The notes beneath the pieces were generated by a model. The model was not told where the DNA came from and ran no database searches. It saw only the letters and a list, made by a program, of their open reading frames with translations. 49,743 nt of DNA from Thermoplasmata archaeon (lineage in GTDB: Archaea > Thermoplasmatota > Thermoplasmata > Lutacidiplasmatales > UBA184). Positions within the stretch are counted from its first letter, which is position 1. Every line of letters begins with the position of its first letter. Made by a program: the position numbers and the translations under genes. The stretch is from NCBI GenBank assembly GCA_022749895.1, contig JAKIWS010000011.1:1-49743 (forward strand), read 5' to 3'. This document shows, in pieces, positions 8,725-17,075 of the stretch.

Positions 8725-9509
8725 GCCGCGCCCCCCGTCGCTCCCGTGCCGGCGACCGTGGGGCCGCGGAACGACGGGTGGCGGCGGAGGGTGTAGTGCT
8801 TGAGCATGCGCCGGAAGATCAGGGAGAACGGGAACGAGTAGACGCTGAACAGGACGAACCAGTTCTGGATCGGCCCGATCACGTTGCCGAGCAGGTTGAC
8901 CCTCAGCCCGCCCAAGCTCACCCAGGTGCTCACGGCGATGGGGTGGGTCGTGATGCCCCCGGCCGGCCCCCCGAGGTAGAGGTAGACCCAGCTGTAGATG
9001 GCGATCAGGAGGAACCAGGTCACCGCGAGCCCCTTGAGCTGCGCGATCTGGAGCTCCCCGGCGAGCTTCGTCACCGTGAGCTGGTGCGGTTTGAGCGCCT
9101 CGACGCGGTCCTTCTTCCCGGAGCGCATCGCCGCCATCTGGAACTTGCGGAACGCCGAGCTCCACTTCTGGGTCTTGGCGGTTTTGACCCAGTCGGTCGT
9201 CCAATTGTAGGCGAGCGCGGCCGCGAGCATCTCGATCACCGCCGCGAGGAACATCGTGAGCAGCGGATAGTGACCTCCGAACCCGATCAGCGGGCCCAGG
9301 CCCAACCCGAGCGTCGCCGCGACCTGGTACCGCAGCTGCGCATCGATGATCATGCCGAATCCGAGGATGAACATGAACGTCAGGATGAACGTCGACGGCT
9401 TGAACGGCGGGGGCGGGGGTCGCGCCGGTGTCGCGGGGGCGGCCGCCGTATCGGCGGCCTCCTCGGTGTCGTTCGACGGAAGCGGCGTCGACGCCGGGGG
9501 GGCGCTCAC
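8721..9509 (-). CDS. EMC3/TMCO1-like (DUF106) membrane insertase
   Basis: A 262-residue membrane protein of the archaeal DUF106 family, distant relatives of YidC/Oxa1/EMC3 that help insert membrane proteins. After a Pro/Ala-rich cytoplasmic N-terminus of about 38 residues, a first hydrophobic helix spans about 40-58. A second follows at about 84-100, then a charged cytoplasmic coiled segment (KTAKTQKWSSAFRKFQM) characteristic of the superfamily, then two C-terminal helices. It lies 3 nt after secY, the usual archaeal partner, and overlaps cmk. Confidence 0.88.
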   Translation of the reverse strand: MSAPPASTPLPSNDTEEAADTAAAPATPARPPPPPFKPSTFILTFMFILGFGMIIDAQLRYQVAATLGLGLGPLIGFGGHYPLLTMFLAAVIEMLAAALAYNWTTDWVKTAKTQKWSSAFRKFQMAAMRSGKKDRVEALKPHQLTVTKLAGELQIAQLKGLAVTWFLLIAIYSWVYLYLGGPAGGITTHPIAVSTWVSLGGLRVNLLGNVIGPIQNWFVLFSVYSFPFSLIFRRMLKHYTLRRHPSFRGPTVAGTGATGGAA

Positions 9510-9512
9510 GAC

Positions 9513-11273
9513 CTATTCGCCCCCGAGGAACCGGCGCAGGAGCGGGTTCATCTCCATCAGCTGCTCCCGGCCCATCGCCTCGTAGAGGTTGATCACGATC
9601 CCGACGGTCAGCAGCACGCCCGTGCCGCTCGCGTTGCCGACGGTGCCGATCAGGTCGGCCCCCGCGGCCAACGCCCCCACCGCCGCGCCGGAGATGACCG
9701 TGATGACCGGGATGTACCGGGCGAGCACTCTACGTAACACGCGCGGCTCGCGCCGGAACCCGGGGATCTGCATCCCGCTCGCCTCGATCTGCCGCGCCAC
9801 GGCCTCCGGACCCATGTTCGTCGTCTGGATCCAGAACTTGGCGAACATGATCGAGCCGACGACCATGACGGTGAAGTAGATCCCGACGTGGAGGAGGTCC
9901 TGCCACCACTGGTGTCCGACCAGGAAGCCTCCGTACGTCTGGGCGTTGAGGAGCGGGAGCAGCCAGGATTCGAGCCCGTTGACGGTCGAGAGATAGTAGG
10001 CACCTCCGGTAAGAGGGGTCGTCTGGCTGACCCCTAACGTCTGCGCTTGGAGCGCGGTCGGGTACGACCCGATCCACCACTTCCCCCCGATGAGCGGGAA
10101 GTGGGACAAGGTGGGGTTGTTCCACAGCAAGATCGAGAACATCGAGACGTTGGCCAGCAAGGCCGCCATCAGGATCACCGGGATGTTGCTCGCGTAGATC
10201 AGCCGCAGCGGGTAGCGGCCGCGGGCGCCGCGCGCTTCGGCGTGGCTCAACGGGAGCTCGATTCGAGTCGATTCGGTCCACGCGACGAGGAAGAAGATCG
10301 CGGCGGTGCCGGCGAGCGCGACGACCGGGTTGGGGGCATGGAGCAAGATCTGTTCCCACCCGCCGCCCGCCAGCTGCCCGGCGTTATCGTTCTGGAAGAA
10401 CCAGATCATCTTCGGGATCGTTCCCGAGGGGGGGTTCATGGCGGTGATGTGCCCGGGCTGGGCGGGGAGCCAATTGAGCGTCCCTTGGACGATCTGCTGC
10501 GAGACGCCCGCGGCGATGAACAGCGAGATCCCGCTCCCGATCCCCCACTTGCTGACGACCTCGTCCATCAGGAAGACGAGGTAGCTCCCGAAGACCAGCT
10601 GGGCGATGATGATCGAGGAGGCGAGGAGGGCGCCGTTCCCGTGGGAGGCGCCCCCCAGCGAGCTCACGAGCGCGCTGCTCGGCGTCAGGTAGCCGAACAC
10701 CTGGGGGATCGCCTCGACGAAGATCATCGCGACGACGATGACCTTCTGGGTCCCCTGGTACATCCCCTTGTCCTCGTCGTCGGTGAGGTCGAGGTTGATG
10801 ATCTTCGCCCCGGTGAACAGCTGCATGATGATCGAACCGGTGACGATCGGTCCGATGCCGAGGTGCATCAGCGTCCCCTGCTGCCCGGCGAGGATCGCCC
10901 GGTAGCTCTGGAAGAGGTCGATGACCGTCGCCTGGTCGACGCCGTAGAGGAAGACGTTCGTCAGGAGGAAGTACGTCAGCAGGACAACGACGACCCAGAA
11001 CAGCTTCGTCCGGAAATGGACGTGGCCTTTCGGCTGGGCGATCGCGGGCATCCGCGTCGTGATCGGCTTGAGCCCGTACAGCTTGGACTTCGTTCCGTCG
11101 TACGAGAGGCCCAGGAAGATGAGACCCAGAATGGCCCCGACGGCGAGCGACGTCAGACCGAAGGCGAGGATCGTGGGCCGGCTCCAGACCCAGTCGATCG
11201 ACAGGATCAGCGCCCCGATCACCAGGATCGGGACACCCCACCGATAGTCCCGGGGGATCTCCTCCTCAGCCAT
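9513..11273 (-). CDS. secY: Preprotein translocase subunit SecY with extra N-terminal helices
   Basis: Pore subunit of the Sec translocon. The canonical part starts near KLYGLKPITTRMPAI and shows the plug and TM2 region LGIGPIVTGSIIMQL, the DLTDDEDKGMYQGTQK loop, VSKWGIGSGISLFIA, and the C-terminal MGREQLMEMNPLLRRF. Two additional hydrophobic stretches (VPILVIGALILSIDW and ILAFGLTSLAVGAILGLIFL) precede the normal N-terminus, making a 586-residue protein, longer than usual. The frame could open at 11336, but a TATA box (AGTATATA, 11301-11308) lies inside that extension, so the ATG at 11273 is preferred and the transcript is probably leaderless. Confidence 0.93.
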   Translation of the reverse strand: MAEEEIPRDYRWGVPILVIGALILSIDWVWSRPTILAFGLTSLAVGAILGLIFLGLSYDGTKSKLYGLKPITTRMPAIAQPKGHVHFRTKLFWVVVVLLTYFLLTNVFLYGVDQATVIDLFQSYRAILAGQQGTLMHLGIGPIVTGSIIMQLFTGAKIINLDLTDDEDKGMYQGTQKVIVVAMIFVEAIPQVFGYLTPSSALVSSLGGASHGNGALLASSIIIAQLVFGSYLVFLMDEVVSKWGIGSGISLFIAAGVSQQIVQGTLNWLPAQPGHITAMNPPSGTIPKMIWFFQNDNAGQLAGGGWEQILLHAPNPVVALAGTAAIFFLVAWTESTRIELPLSHAEARGARGRYPLRLIYASNIPVILMAALLANVSMFSILLWNNPTLSHFPLIGGKWWIGSYPTALQAQTLGVSQTTPLTGGAYYLSTVNGLESWLLPLLNAQTYGGFLVGHQWWQDLLHVGIYFTVMVVGSIMFAKFWIQTTNMGPEAVARQIEASGMQIPGFRREPRVLRRVLARYIPVITVISGAAVGALAAGADLIGTVGNASGTGVLLTVGIVINLYEAMGREQLMEMNPLLRRFLGGE

Positions 11274-11300
11274 TCTCGGTTGACGAGCCCGAGGTCGTCC

Positions 11301-11308
11301 TATATACT
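11301..11308 (-). promoter_or_regulatory. TATA box of the secY operon
   Basis: AGTATATA on the minus strand, about 31 nt upstream of the secY ATG at 11273. It places the transcription start within a few nucleotides of that codon and shows that secY has its own promoter, separate from the ribosomal cluster. Confidence 0.65.
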
Positions 11309-11540
11309 CTTCGGGTTGCGCGGGAGCGATTCCCACGCCTGAGTTTCAGCGGCGGCCGCGCGGCTCCCCGGACGCTCGGATCCGGGTGACCATCCCCCGT
11401 TCAGCTCTCGAGGCATGACGGCGGTGCCTCCGGGGGGCTCCGCGCTCGGGCACGGACCCTGTCCAAGGATGGGAGAGCCTCGGGGCATCGAGGGCCTGAA
11501 GTAAGCCACCGCCTTCCGAGGAACTGGCCGTCGGAGCCCC

Positions 11541-11996
11541 GTGGCAACCGAGCCCTGCCGTTTTTGCGAACGGGTGCGGCATAGCCTATCGTTCCCGGGC
11601 GGGGTGGTCTACGAAGATGCCCACTTCCACGCCACGCTCTGGACCGGCGACGACCCCCGTTCGTACCTCGGCCAGTTGTTCGTCCAGTCCAAACGCCACG
11701 TTCCGTCGCTCGCCGAGCTGACCGTCGACGAGGGGGCGGCGCTCGGGGCCCTCATCCAGAAGCTTTCGAACGCGCTCCGCGACACGGTGCACCCCGAGCT
11801 CGTCTACCTCGACTGCTACATGGAGGTGGTCCGCCACGTGCACCTCTTCCTCACCGCCCGCTACCCGGGAACTCCGTCGGAATTTCTACGCTGGCGGGTG
11901 ACCGAATGGCCCGGCGCGCCGCACGGCGACCGAGCCCAGATCGACGTACTCGGAAATCGGCTCCGGAGCGTGCTCGCTCGAACGTCGACCGTGTAA
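11541..11996 (+). CDS. HIT-like family protein with N-terminal CxxC
   Basis: A 151-residue product resembling histidine-triad (HIT) proteins, which are nucleotidyl hydrolases or transferases. It starts with PCRFC (Cys6, Cys9), a possible zinc pair. VVYEDAHFHATL, SKRHVPSLAELTVDE and the final RHVHLFLTARY follow the HIT order. The triad is incomplete: His99 and His101 are present, but the third position is Phe103, so it differs from the standard HxHxH motif while keeping the middle nucleophilic His. The start is GTG. The gene runs opposite to all its neighbours and separates uL15 from secY, which are adjacent in most archaea. Confidence 0.7.
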   Translation: MATEPCRFCERVRHSLSFPGGVVYEDAHFHATLWTGDDPRSYLGQLFVQSKRHVPSLAELTVDEGAALGALIQKLSNALRDTVHPELVYLDCYMEVVRHVHLFLTARYPGTPSEFLRWRVTEWPGAPHGDRAQIDVLGNRLRSVLARTSTV

Positions 11997-12027
11997 AGGC
12001 GCGGTCGGACCCGTCGCCGGACCCGCC

Positions 12028-12477
12028 CTACGCGGGCGACGCCGCGGGAGCGGCGTCCGGGACCGGGGCCTTCTCGAGCACTTCGACCTTCTCGCGGGCG
12101 TGCTTCGTCGCGTGGGCCACGAAGACCTTCCAGGTCCCCTCGACGGCCCCGCCGCCGAGCAACCGGTCCACTCCGATCGCCGAGAGGTCGGCCGTGATCG
12201 AGGCGCCCGAACGCGAGATCGCCTTCGCGGCCTCGAGGAGTGGGACGATTCCGTGGAGCTCCCCGACGTTGAGGGACTTCGGGTGCGCGACGATCTCGGG
12301 TGGGCGCTTGAACCCGTGGCGCCCGAAGTGATCCGGCGCGTAGATCAGCATCGACTTGAACTTGTACTTGTGAAGGCCCGCGTTGCCCCGGCCCCCCTGC
12401 TTGCCCGCGCCGCGGCCGGCCTTGATGCCCCGACCGTGGGTGCGGTGACCCCGGAACTTCCTCGTGCGGCTCGGCAT
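12028..12477 (-). CDS. rpl15: Large ribosomal subunit protein uL15
   Basis: Ribosomal protein of 149 residues. It starts MPSRTRKFRGHRTHGRG, the conserved Arg/Gly-rich archaeal N-terminus, and continues with GAGKQGGRGNAG and HFGRHGFKRP. The C-terminus is an Ala/Pro-rich tail. It is the last gene of the minus-strand ribosomal cluster, 17 nt after uL30. A much longer open frame upstream is only read-through. Confidence 0.96.
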   Translation of the reverse strand: MPSRTRKFRGHRTHGRGIKAGRGAGKQGGRGNAGLHKYKFKSMLIYAPDHFGRHGFKRPPEIVAHPKSLNVGELHGIVPLLEAAKAISRSGASITADLSAIGVDRLLGGGAVEGTWKVFVAHATKHAREKVEVLEKAPVPDAAPAASPA

Positions 12478-12494
12478 CGTCGCCTGTCCGCCCC

Positions 12495-12920
12495 TCAGAT
12501 CATCTTGCGGGCGATATCGTTGATCGCCGCGCCGCGGTAGCCGAGCGCGCCGCCACGGGCGAACGGTTTCTTCGTCGACCGCCAACCGCCTTTTGGTGCG
12601 CGGAGCCGGAACATCGGTTTGATCCCACCGGCCCGCGAGAGTCCGCCCGCCACGACCTGTTCCGCCGTTGGGATCTTGGTCGCAGCGTCGGGAATGCTGA
12701 GGGGTGCGCCGCGCTCCTTGAGGAGAAGCTCCACGGTCGCCGCGTCCGCCTCCCCCCAGGTGACGTACCCCTCGACCTTCGTGATCATCCCACGGAACGA
12801 CGGCTCCTCGGGCACCACGGTGGCGTGGTTCGGGCGGGTCAGGTGAAGTTGATCGAGCGTCGCCACGATCTCGCCCCGCGCGTGGACGCCACCACGAACG
12901 CGGATGATCATCCACCCCAT
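12495..12920 (-). CDS. rpl30: Large ribosomal subunit protein uL30
   Basis: The 141-residue archaeal form of L30, longer than the bacterial protein. IIRVRGGVHARGEI and TLDQLHLTRPNHATVV form the conserved ferredoxin-like core, with GMITKVEGYVTWGE and the C-terminal FRLRAPKGGW. Its ATG directly abuts the uS5 stop. The second Met (12911) is a possible alternative start that leaves the conserved IIRVRG intact. Confidence 0.96.
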   Translation of the reverse strand: MGWMIIRVRGGVHARGEIVATLDQLHLTRPNHATVVPEEPSFRGMITKVEGYVTWGEADAATVELLLKERGAPLSIPDAATKIPTAEQVVAGGLSRAGGIKPMFRLRAPKGGWRSTKKPFARGGALGYRGAAINDIARKMI

Positions 12921-13841
12921 CTAGGTCCCTCCGGCCGGTCGGGGCGGCGGAGCCCGCGGAGGCGGCCCACCGCGTCCCGGCGGCCCCCGGCCGGGTCCGC
13001 CACGTCCCGGACCCCCGCGACCCGGCCCGCCTCGGCCGCCGGGACCGCGACGTCCCGGCCCGCCGCGGCGACCGCCGCGCATCGGCATCGCGCCCTCCTC
13101 CTTCGGGGGGAGGATCGAGGTGCCGGTGGGACCCCGCACGACCTTGAGCCGCTGCGCGTCCTCGGGCGAGACCTTGAGCTCGCTCAACGCCTGCAAGGCG
13201 AGGAACGCCGACTGGGCGTAGTTCACGGTCGTCTTGGTGTGGCCGTCGGTGTAGCCCCACGTGTCGGTGATGCCGGCGAACCTAAGGATCGGCTTCGCGA
13301 CGTCGCCGACGGCGAGGCCCACCCCTTGCGGGGCCGGCCGGAACGTGACGACCACGGAGCCCGAGCGCCCATGGACCTGGAACGGGACGGTGTGAGATCG
13401 GCCGCAGCCGCATTCCCAGCTGCCGCATCCGCGCAGGACCTCGACGACGGTGAGCTTGGCGCGGTCGATCGCCCGTCGGATGGTCGGGCCGACCTCGCGG
13501 CCCTTGGCGCGACCCAGGCCGACGAACCCGTCGCCGTTTCCGACGACGACGGTGACGGCGAACTTGAACCGACGACCGGAATCGGTCATCCGCTGGACCA
13601 TGTTCACGTCGAGCACTTCGTCGTGAAGGCCGGGCAGGAGCGCGTCGACGATCTGGGCCTCGCGCAGCGGAAGCCCGCTCCGAAGCGCCTGCGACATCGT
13701 GGTGATCTCGCCGCCGTGGACCTTCCGGCCGAGCTCGGTCTTCGGCACCCACGGGGGCGGGGGCGCGGCCGGGCCGAAGCCACCGGTCCGGGGCGGGCCG
13801 GAGCCGAACGACGGTCGGGTCGGAGCGGCCATCGCGGTCAT
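12921..13841 (-). CDS. rps5: Small ribosomal subunit protein uS5 with Gly-Arg-Pro tail
   Basis: Ribosomal protein of 306 residues. The S5 dsRNA-binding and S5-C domains are clear: DALLPGLHDEVLDVNMVQRMTD, RFKFAVTVVVGNGDG, the archaeal Cys-containing block GCGSWECGCG and TVPFQVHGRSGS. Residues about 254-306 are a low-complexity Gly/Arg/Pro tail (units such as GGPGRGGPGRG) that ordinary S5 proteins lack. The N-terminus is also Pro/Gly-rich. The ATG at 13841 overlaps the uL18 stop as ATGA; ATG 13832 is an alternative. Confidence 0.95.
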   Translation of the reverse strand: MTAMAAPTRPSFGSGPPRTGGFGPAAPPPPWVPKTELGRKVHGGEITTMSQALRSGLPLREAQIVDALLPGLHDEVLDVNMVQRMTDSGRRFKFAVTVVVGNGDGFVGLGRAKGREVGPTIRRAIDRAKLTVVEVLRGCGSWECGCGRSHTVPFQVHGRSGSVVVTFRPAPQGVGLAVGDVAKPILRFAGITDTWGYTDGHTKTTVNYAQSAFLALQALSELKVSPEDAQRLKVVRGPTGTSILPPKEEGAMPMRGGRRGGPGRRGPGGRGGPGRGGPGRGGPGRGPPGRGGPPPRAPPPRPAGGT

Positions 13842-14368
13842 GCCGCCTTCTCCTTCGTCCGTGGGACGACGCCGGGCAGCTTGCCGCGGTAGCTCTCGAT
13901 CGGCTCGGGCGGTCGGTGGGCGAGGTGCGTCCCGGCGAGGCGGTCGTTGCTCGGGAAGGCGCCCTCCCCGTGCGGGATATCGATCCCCGCGTCGACGAGG
14001 CCCTTGACGGCGCCCCACAGGCGGCCCCCCGTCGCGGGTCGACGCAGGCCCAGGTCGAGGACGGCGCTCACGGTTCCCGAGCTCTTCGCCCGGAGGCCCG
14101 CGAGGTAACCGGTCAGGTACGAGGCGGGTGTGGAGGCCAGCCCCGACGTCGGGAAGCCGATCCGCAGGAGCTCGGGGCTCTCCGCCGCTGCGATCACCCG
14201 GTCGCCGGTAGGATCGTACGACGTGAGGGCGACGACGACCCGGTGGTGGGTCAAGCGGACGACCGCGCGGGGTTCCCCCGAGCGGAGCAGCGCGAGCCGG
14301 TGGCGGTAGTCGGTGCGCCCCTCGCGGCGCCGGCGGAACGGGACGCGGAACCTCGGCCCGCGACTCAT
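13838..14368 (-). CDS. rpl18: Large ribosomal subunit protein uL18
   Basis: 5S rRNA-binding protein of 176 residues. It begins with an Arg-rich segment and RREGRTDYRHRLALL, then AVVRLTHHRVVVAL, and the C-terminal block GLVDAGIDIPHGEGAFPSNDR typical of archaeal and eukaryotic L18. Start and stop both overlap their neighbours by four nucleotides (ATGA), which indicates translational coupling with eL19 and uS5. Confidence 0.96.
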   Translation of the reverse strand: MSRGPRFRVPFRRRREGRTDYRHRLALLRSGEPRAVVRLTHHRVVVALTSYDPTGDRVIAAAESPELLRIGFPTSGLASTPASYLTGYLAGLRAKSSGTVSAVLDLGLRRPATGGRLWGAVKGLVDAGIDIPHGEGAFPSNDRLAGTHLAHRPPEPIESYRGKLPGVVPRTKEKAA

Positions 14369-14829
14369 TTCTTCGCCTCGGCGGGAAGCGCGCCCGCGAT
14401 CCGGAGGTTCAGGAGAAGGTGGGCCCGGCTGCGGAACGTCCCGCCCTTCGCGCGCCGGTAGTACTCGCGGTAGACCTTCGGGGGGATCTTCTTCGCGCCG
14501 CGGAGCTCTTTGAGAAGGTCGCGCTGCGCGCGGATCCGCTTCATCCAACGCTCCTTCTTCGGGACGCGGGCGAACGGGGTTCCGCGGCGGGAACCCGGCC
14601 CGGCGTGGCGGCCCTTCGCGAGCTCGGCCGCATGGCGGCGCGCGCGGACGCGGCTCGTCCCGCGGATCGGGATCCGCTGGATGACGCGGGCCTTGATCGC
14701 GCTGCGGATGTCGGCCCGGGTGACCGCGTCGGCCAGTTCCTCCTGGCTCGCGGGGTCGATCCAGACGCGGCCCTCGCCGCACCGGAGGATGATCGCCGCC
14801 ATCCGCCGCTGGTTCGCGAGGTCCGGCAT
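14365..14829 (-). CDS. rpl19e: Large ribosomal subunit protein eL19
   Basis: A 154-residue archaeal/eukaryotic ribosomal protein absent from bacteria. Conserved blocks are ANQRRMAAIILRCGEGRVWIDP, IRSAIKARVI, KGRHAGPGSRRGT and the long basic helix of the C-terminus. The second block corresponds to the family's RNA-binding region. It abuts eL32 and overlaps uL18. Confidence 0.96.
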   Translation of the reverse strand: MPDLANQRRMAAIILRCGEGRVWIDPASQEELADAVTRADIRSAIKARVIQRIPIRGTSRVRARRHAAELAKGRHAGPGSRRGTPFARVPKKERWMKRIRAQRDLLKELRGAKKIPPKVYREYYRRAKGGTFRSRAHLLLNLRIAGALPAEAKK

Positions 14830-15396
14830 CTACGTCTCCCTCCGCTCGGAGACGAGGGGGTTCAAGAGGTGAACGCCGCGCTTGCGCGCGACCTCTTCCA
14901 GGACGAGCCGCTTCTTCGTGCCGACGCCGTGGGCGATGACGGCCGCCTCGAGCGTGGGGTTGATCGCGTCGATGTCGCGCGAAGTGTGGACGAGGACGGG
15001 CCGGAATCCGGAGGGCGTCAAGCCCCGGACGACCCGCGGACCCCGGAAGCCGATGCGGGCGACCGTGGAGCGGTAGCCGTAGTGCCGGCGTTGTTTGGAT
15101 TGCAGGCCCCGCGGCGCCCTCCACGATCCATCCCGACCGATCCGGTAGTACCGGTACGACGCTTGGCGCGTGAACTTCGGTCGCCGGTCGTCCTGGGCAT
15201 CGCGCAAGCGCAGCAGCTTGGCCGCGTTCGCGTCGAGCGTCGGTCGGCGGGGGGCCTTGGGCCCTTTCGCCTCGCTCTTCTTGGGGGGGGACGGAGCCGC
15301 GGCCTTCGCCGCGCCGTCCTTCTTCGTCCCGCTCTTCTTGGCCGGGGCGGCGCGGGCCTCCGGGTCGGGCGCGGCCGGCTTCGCGTCGTCCGCCAT
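14830..15396 (-). CDS. rpl32e: Large ribosomal subunit protein eL32 with long disordered N-terminus
   Basis: An archaeal/eukaryotic ribosomal protein of 188 residues. The folded part starts near residue 65 (RRPKFTRQASYRYYR) and includes WRAPRGLQSKQRRHYGYR, IGFRGPRVVRGLTPSGF and VLVHTSRDIDAI. The first 60 residues are Ala/Lys/Pro-rich and predicted to be unstructured. The ATG at 15396 shares one base with the uL6 stop (TGATG). Confidence 0.95.
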   Translation of the reverse strand: MADDAKPAAPDPEARAAPAKKSGTKKDGAAKAAAPSPPKKSEAKGPKAPRRPTLDANAAKLLRLRDAQDDRRPKFTRQASYRYYRIGRDGSWRAPRGLQSKQRRHYGYRSTVARIGFRGPRVVRGLTPSGFRPVLVHTSRDIDAINPTLEAAVIAHGVGTKKRLVLEEVARKRGVHLLNPLVSERRET

Positions 15397-15962
15397 CAGC
15401 CGACCTCGAGAAGGTGGGCCCGTTCGATCAGGTAGATGCCGTCCTGGAAGACCCGAGGGTCGTAGTCGCGGATCTTGGTCGCGGTCTCGATGTTCGCCGC
15501 GCTCTGGCCGACAAGCTCGACGTCGGCGCCGCGGAGCGTGACGATGTCCCCCTCGACCACGGCCGTCACGCCCGGCACGAGGTGCGCGCTCCGGGGATGC
15601 TTCTCCCCGAGGAAGTTCTCGATCAGGAGCGTGCCGTCCTTCACCTGGACCTTCATCGGGAAGTGGGCGGCGACGATCTTCATCTTCGCTTCCACGCCCC
15701 GTGTCACGCCGCCGACCAGGTTGCGCACGTGCGCTTCCCACGCGTGGAGCAGCGCCTTCGACTGCTTGCGGGTCGACGCGACCTTGAGCCGGAGAACGGC
15801 TTCGCCCTGGTCGGTCGTGAGCTCGAGGACATCGGACGGGAACGAACGGACGACCTTCCCCTTCGGTCCCTCCGCCGTGACCCGCTGCGCGCCCGGGGCG
15901 ATCTTCGCGCCGCTCGGGATCGCTACGCGGGCGATCGACCGGTCCTCGGTGTCAGTAGACAT
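15396..15962 (-). CDS. rpl6: Large ribosomal subunit protein uL6
   Basis: A 188-residue protein with two related L6 domains. IAIP-like strands open the protein (ARVAIPSGAKI), then ALLHAWEAHVRNLVGGVTRG, FPMKVQVKDGTLLIENFLGEK, and GQSAANIETATKIRDYDPRVFQDGIY at the rRNA-contacting end. The start overlaps the end of uS8 by 11 nt. Confidence 0.96.
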   Translation of the reverse strand: MSTDTEDRSIARVAIPSGAKIAPGAQRVTAEGPKGKVVRSFPSDVLELTTDQGEAVLRLKVASTRKQSKALLHAWEAHVRNLVGGVTRGVEAKMKIVAAHFPMKVQVKDGTLLIENFLGEKHPRSAHLVPGVTAVVEGDIVTLRGADVELVGQSAANIETATKIRDYDPRVFQDGIYLIERAHLLEVG

Positions 15963-16341
15963 AGGCGAGGAGCTTCCCTCCGATCTTCCGCTCGCGGGCC
16001 GACTGATGGCTCATGACGCCCTGGTTGGTCGTGAGGACGAGGAGTCCGAAATCCTGCGCCGGGAGGAAGCGCGCCTCGAACCGCTCGAGCTCGCGCCCGT
16101 GAACGGCGAGCCGCGGCTTGATCACGCCGCAGGAGTTGATCCGGCGGGCGAGCTTGACGTCGTACTTGCCGCCCTGGCCGGTCGCCACGTAGGTGAACTC
16201 CTCGATGTAGTGGTGCTCCCGGAAGATCCGAAGCACCTCCCCGATGAGCTGCGAGCTCGGCGCGATGTCGACGTGGGCGCGCCCCTGCTGGTCGGCGTGC
16301 CGGATCGTGACGAGGGCATCGTTGAGCGGATCGTGACGCAT
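15952..16341 (-). CDS. rps8: Small ribosomal subunit protein uS8
   Basis: A 129-residue protein. The start MRHDPLNDALVTIRHAD and QLIGEVLRIFREHHYI are the conserved N-terminal domain; GVIKPRLAVHGRELERFEARFLPAQDFG and the final TTNQGVMSHQSARE with GGKLLAYVY are the archaeal C-terminal domain. It follows uS14 after 19 nt. The longer open frame upstream is antisense to uS14 and is not supported. Confidence 0.96.
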   Translation of the reverse strand: MRHDPLNDALVTIRHADQQGRAHVDIAPSSQLIGEVLRIFREHHYIEEFTYVATGQGGKYDVKLARRINSCGVIKPRLAVHGRELERFEARFLPAQDFGLLVLTTNQGVMSHQSARERKIGGKLLAYVY

Positions 16342-16360
16342 GAGACCGACTTCCCTCCCC

Positions 16361-16507
16361 CTACTGGTACTTCCGGAATCCCAGGTCGACCGCGACCTCG
16401 CGGAAGCACTGCCGGCACAGATGGAGCCCATAGCGCCGGACGATCCCGCGCTTCCGGTCGCACCGGAAACACCCGACCTTCCGTCCGAACTGCTTGCGGG
16501 GCTTCAT
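16361..16507 (-). CDS. rps14: Small ribosomal subunit protein uS14, zinc-binding type
   Basis: A short gene of 48 residues beginning [13 protein letters not shown] and ending LGFRKYQ. Two CxxC pairs (Cys13/Cys16 and Cys31/Cys34) form the zinc knuckle of archaeal-type S14, with FRCDRKRG and HLCRQCFRE as the conserved context. It sits in its expected place between uL5 and uS8, 7 nt after uL5. Confidence 0.96.
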   Translation of the reverse strand: MKPRKQFGRKVGCFRCDRKRGIVRRYGLHLCRQCFREVAVDLGFRKYQ

Positions 16508-16514
16508 CGTGCGC

Positions 16515-17075
16515 TCACTCCAGGAACGTGACTTTGAACGCCGCGGCGAGGAACGCGCGGGTCTCGTCGGGCGTCGCCCGGACGTACCGCGGGAGCGGGC
16601 GGGCCCGGACGAGACGCTCGCGCACGCGCCACCCGGCGCGACCGACCTCGACGCAGATGTCCATGCCGTGGATGCCGATCGCCGGGTCGTACTTCATCCC
16701 CGGAAAGTCGGTGTAGTCCCCGATCCCGAAAGCGAAGTTGCCGTTCCGATCGACGGAATCCGGGTCGAGCTGCCGGTCGCGGGCCTCGAAGGCGCGCCCG
16801 AGGAACTCGACGGCCGCGGCGCCCCGCAGGGTCACCTTGGCCCCGATCTCCTGCCCCTGGCGGATCCCGAAATCCCGGTTCGTCGAGTGCGACCGGGTCG
16901 CGATGGGCTTCTGGTGGGTGATCATCTGGAGGACCTTCTCGGCCTTCGACCGGGGATCCCCGGACTCCCCCACGCCGGCGTTCACGACGACCTTCACGAC
17001 CTTGAGCGCCCCGTACGGGTTCACCGCGGCGGGCGGCGCGGTCGGCGGGACCGGGGGAACGGCGGCGGCGCTCAT
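16515..17075 (-). CDS. rpl5: Large ribosomal subunit protein uL5
   Basis: 5S rRNA-binding protein of 186 residues. [41 protein letters not shown] and [20 protein letters not shown] are the conserved segments. The first 18 residues are Ala/Pro-rich. The ATG overlaps the eS4 stop as ATGA; the longer frame upstream is read-through. Confidence 0.96.
   Translation of the reverse strand: MSAAAVPPVPPTAPPAAVNPYGALKVVKVVVNAGVGESGDPRSKAEKVLQMITHQKPIATRSHSTNRDFGIRQGQEIGAKVTLRGAAAVEFLGRAFEARDRQLDPDSVDRNGNFAFGIGDYTDFPGMKYDPAIGIHGMDICVEVGRAGWRVRERLVRARPLPRYVRATPDETRAFLAAAFKVTFLE

Noticed and set aside
11274-11336. SecY start at 11336
   Set aside because: It lies upstream of the TATA box at 11301-11308, so the first codons would not be transcribed from that promoter.
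11281-11540. Possible structured RNA (SRP or RNase P RNA) in the gap between secY and the HIT-like gene
   Set aside because: I looked for the conserved SRP helix 8 loop and RNase P core motifs on both strands and found none. Local GC-rich pairing is expected at this composition.
12921-13085. DNA tandem repeat or CRISPR-like array at the end of uS5
   Set aside because: The repeats are short, irregular and in frame with Gly-Arg-Pro coding; there are no spacers.
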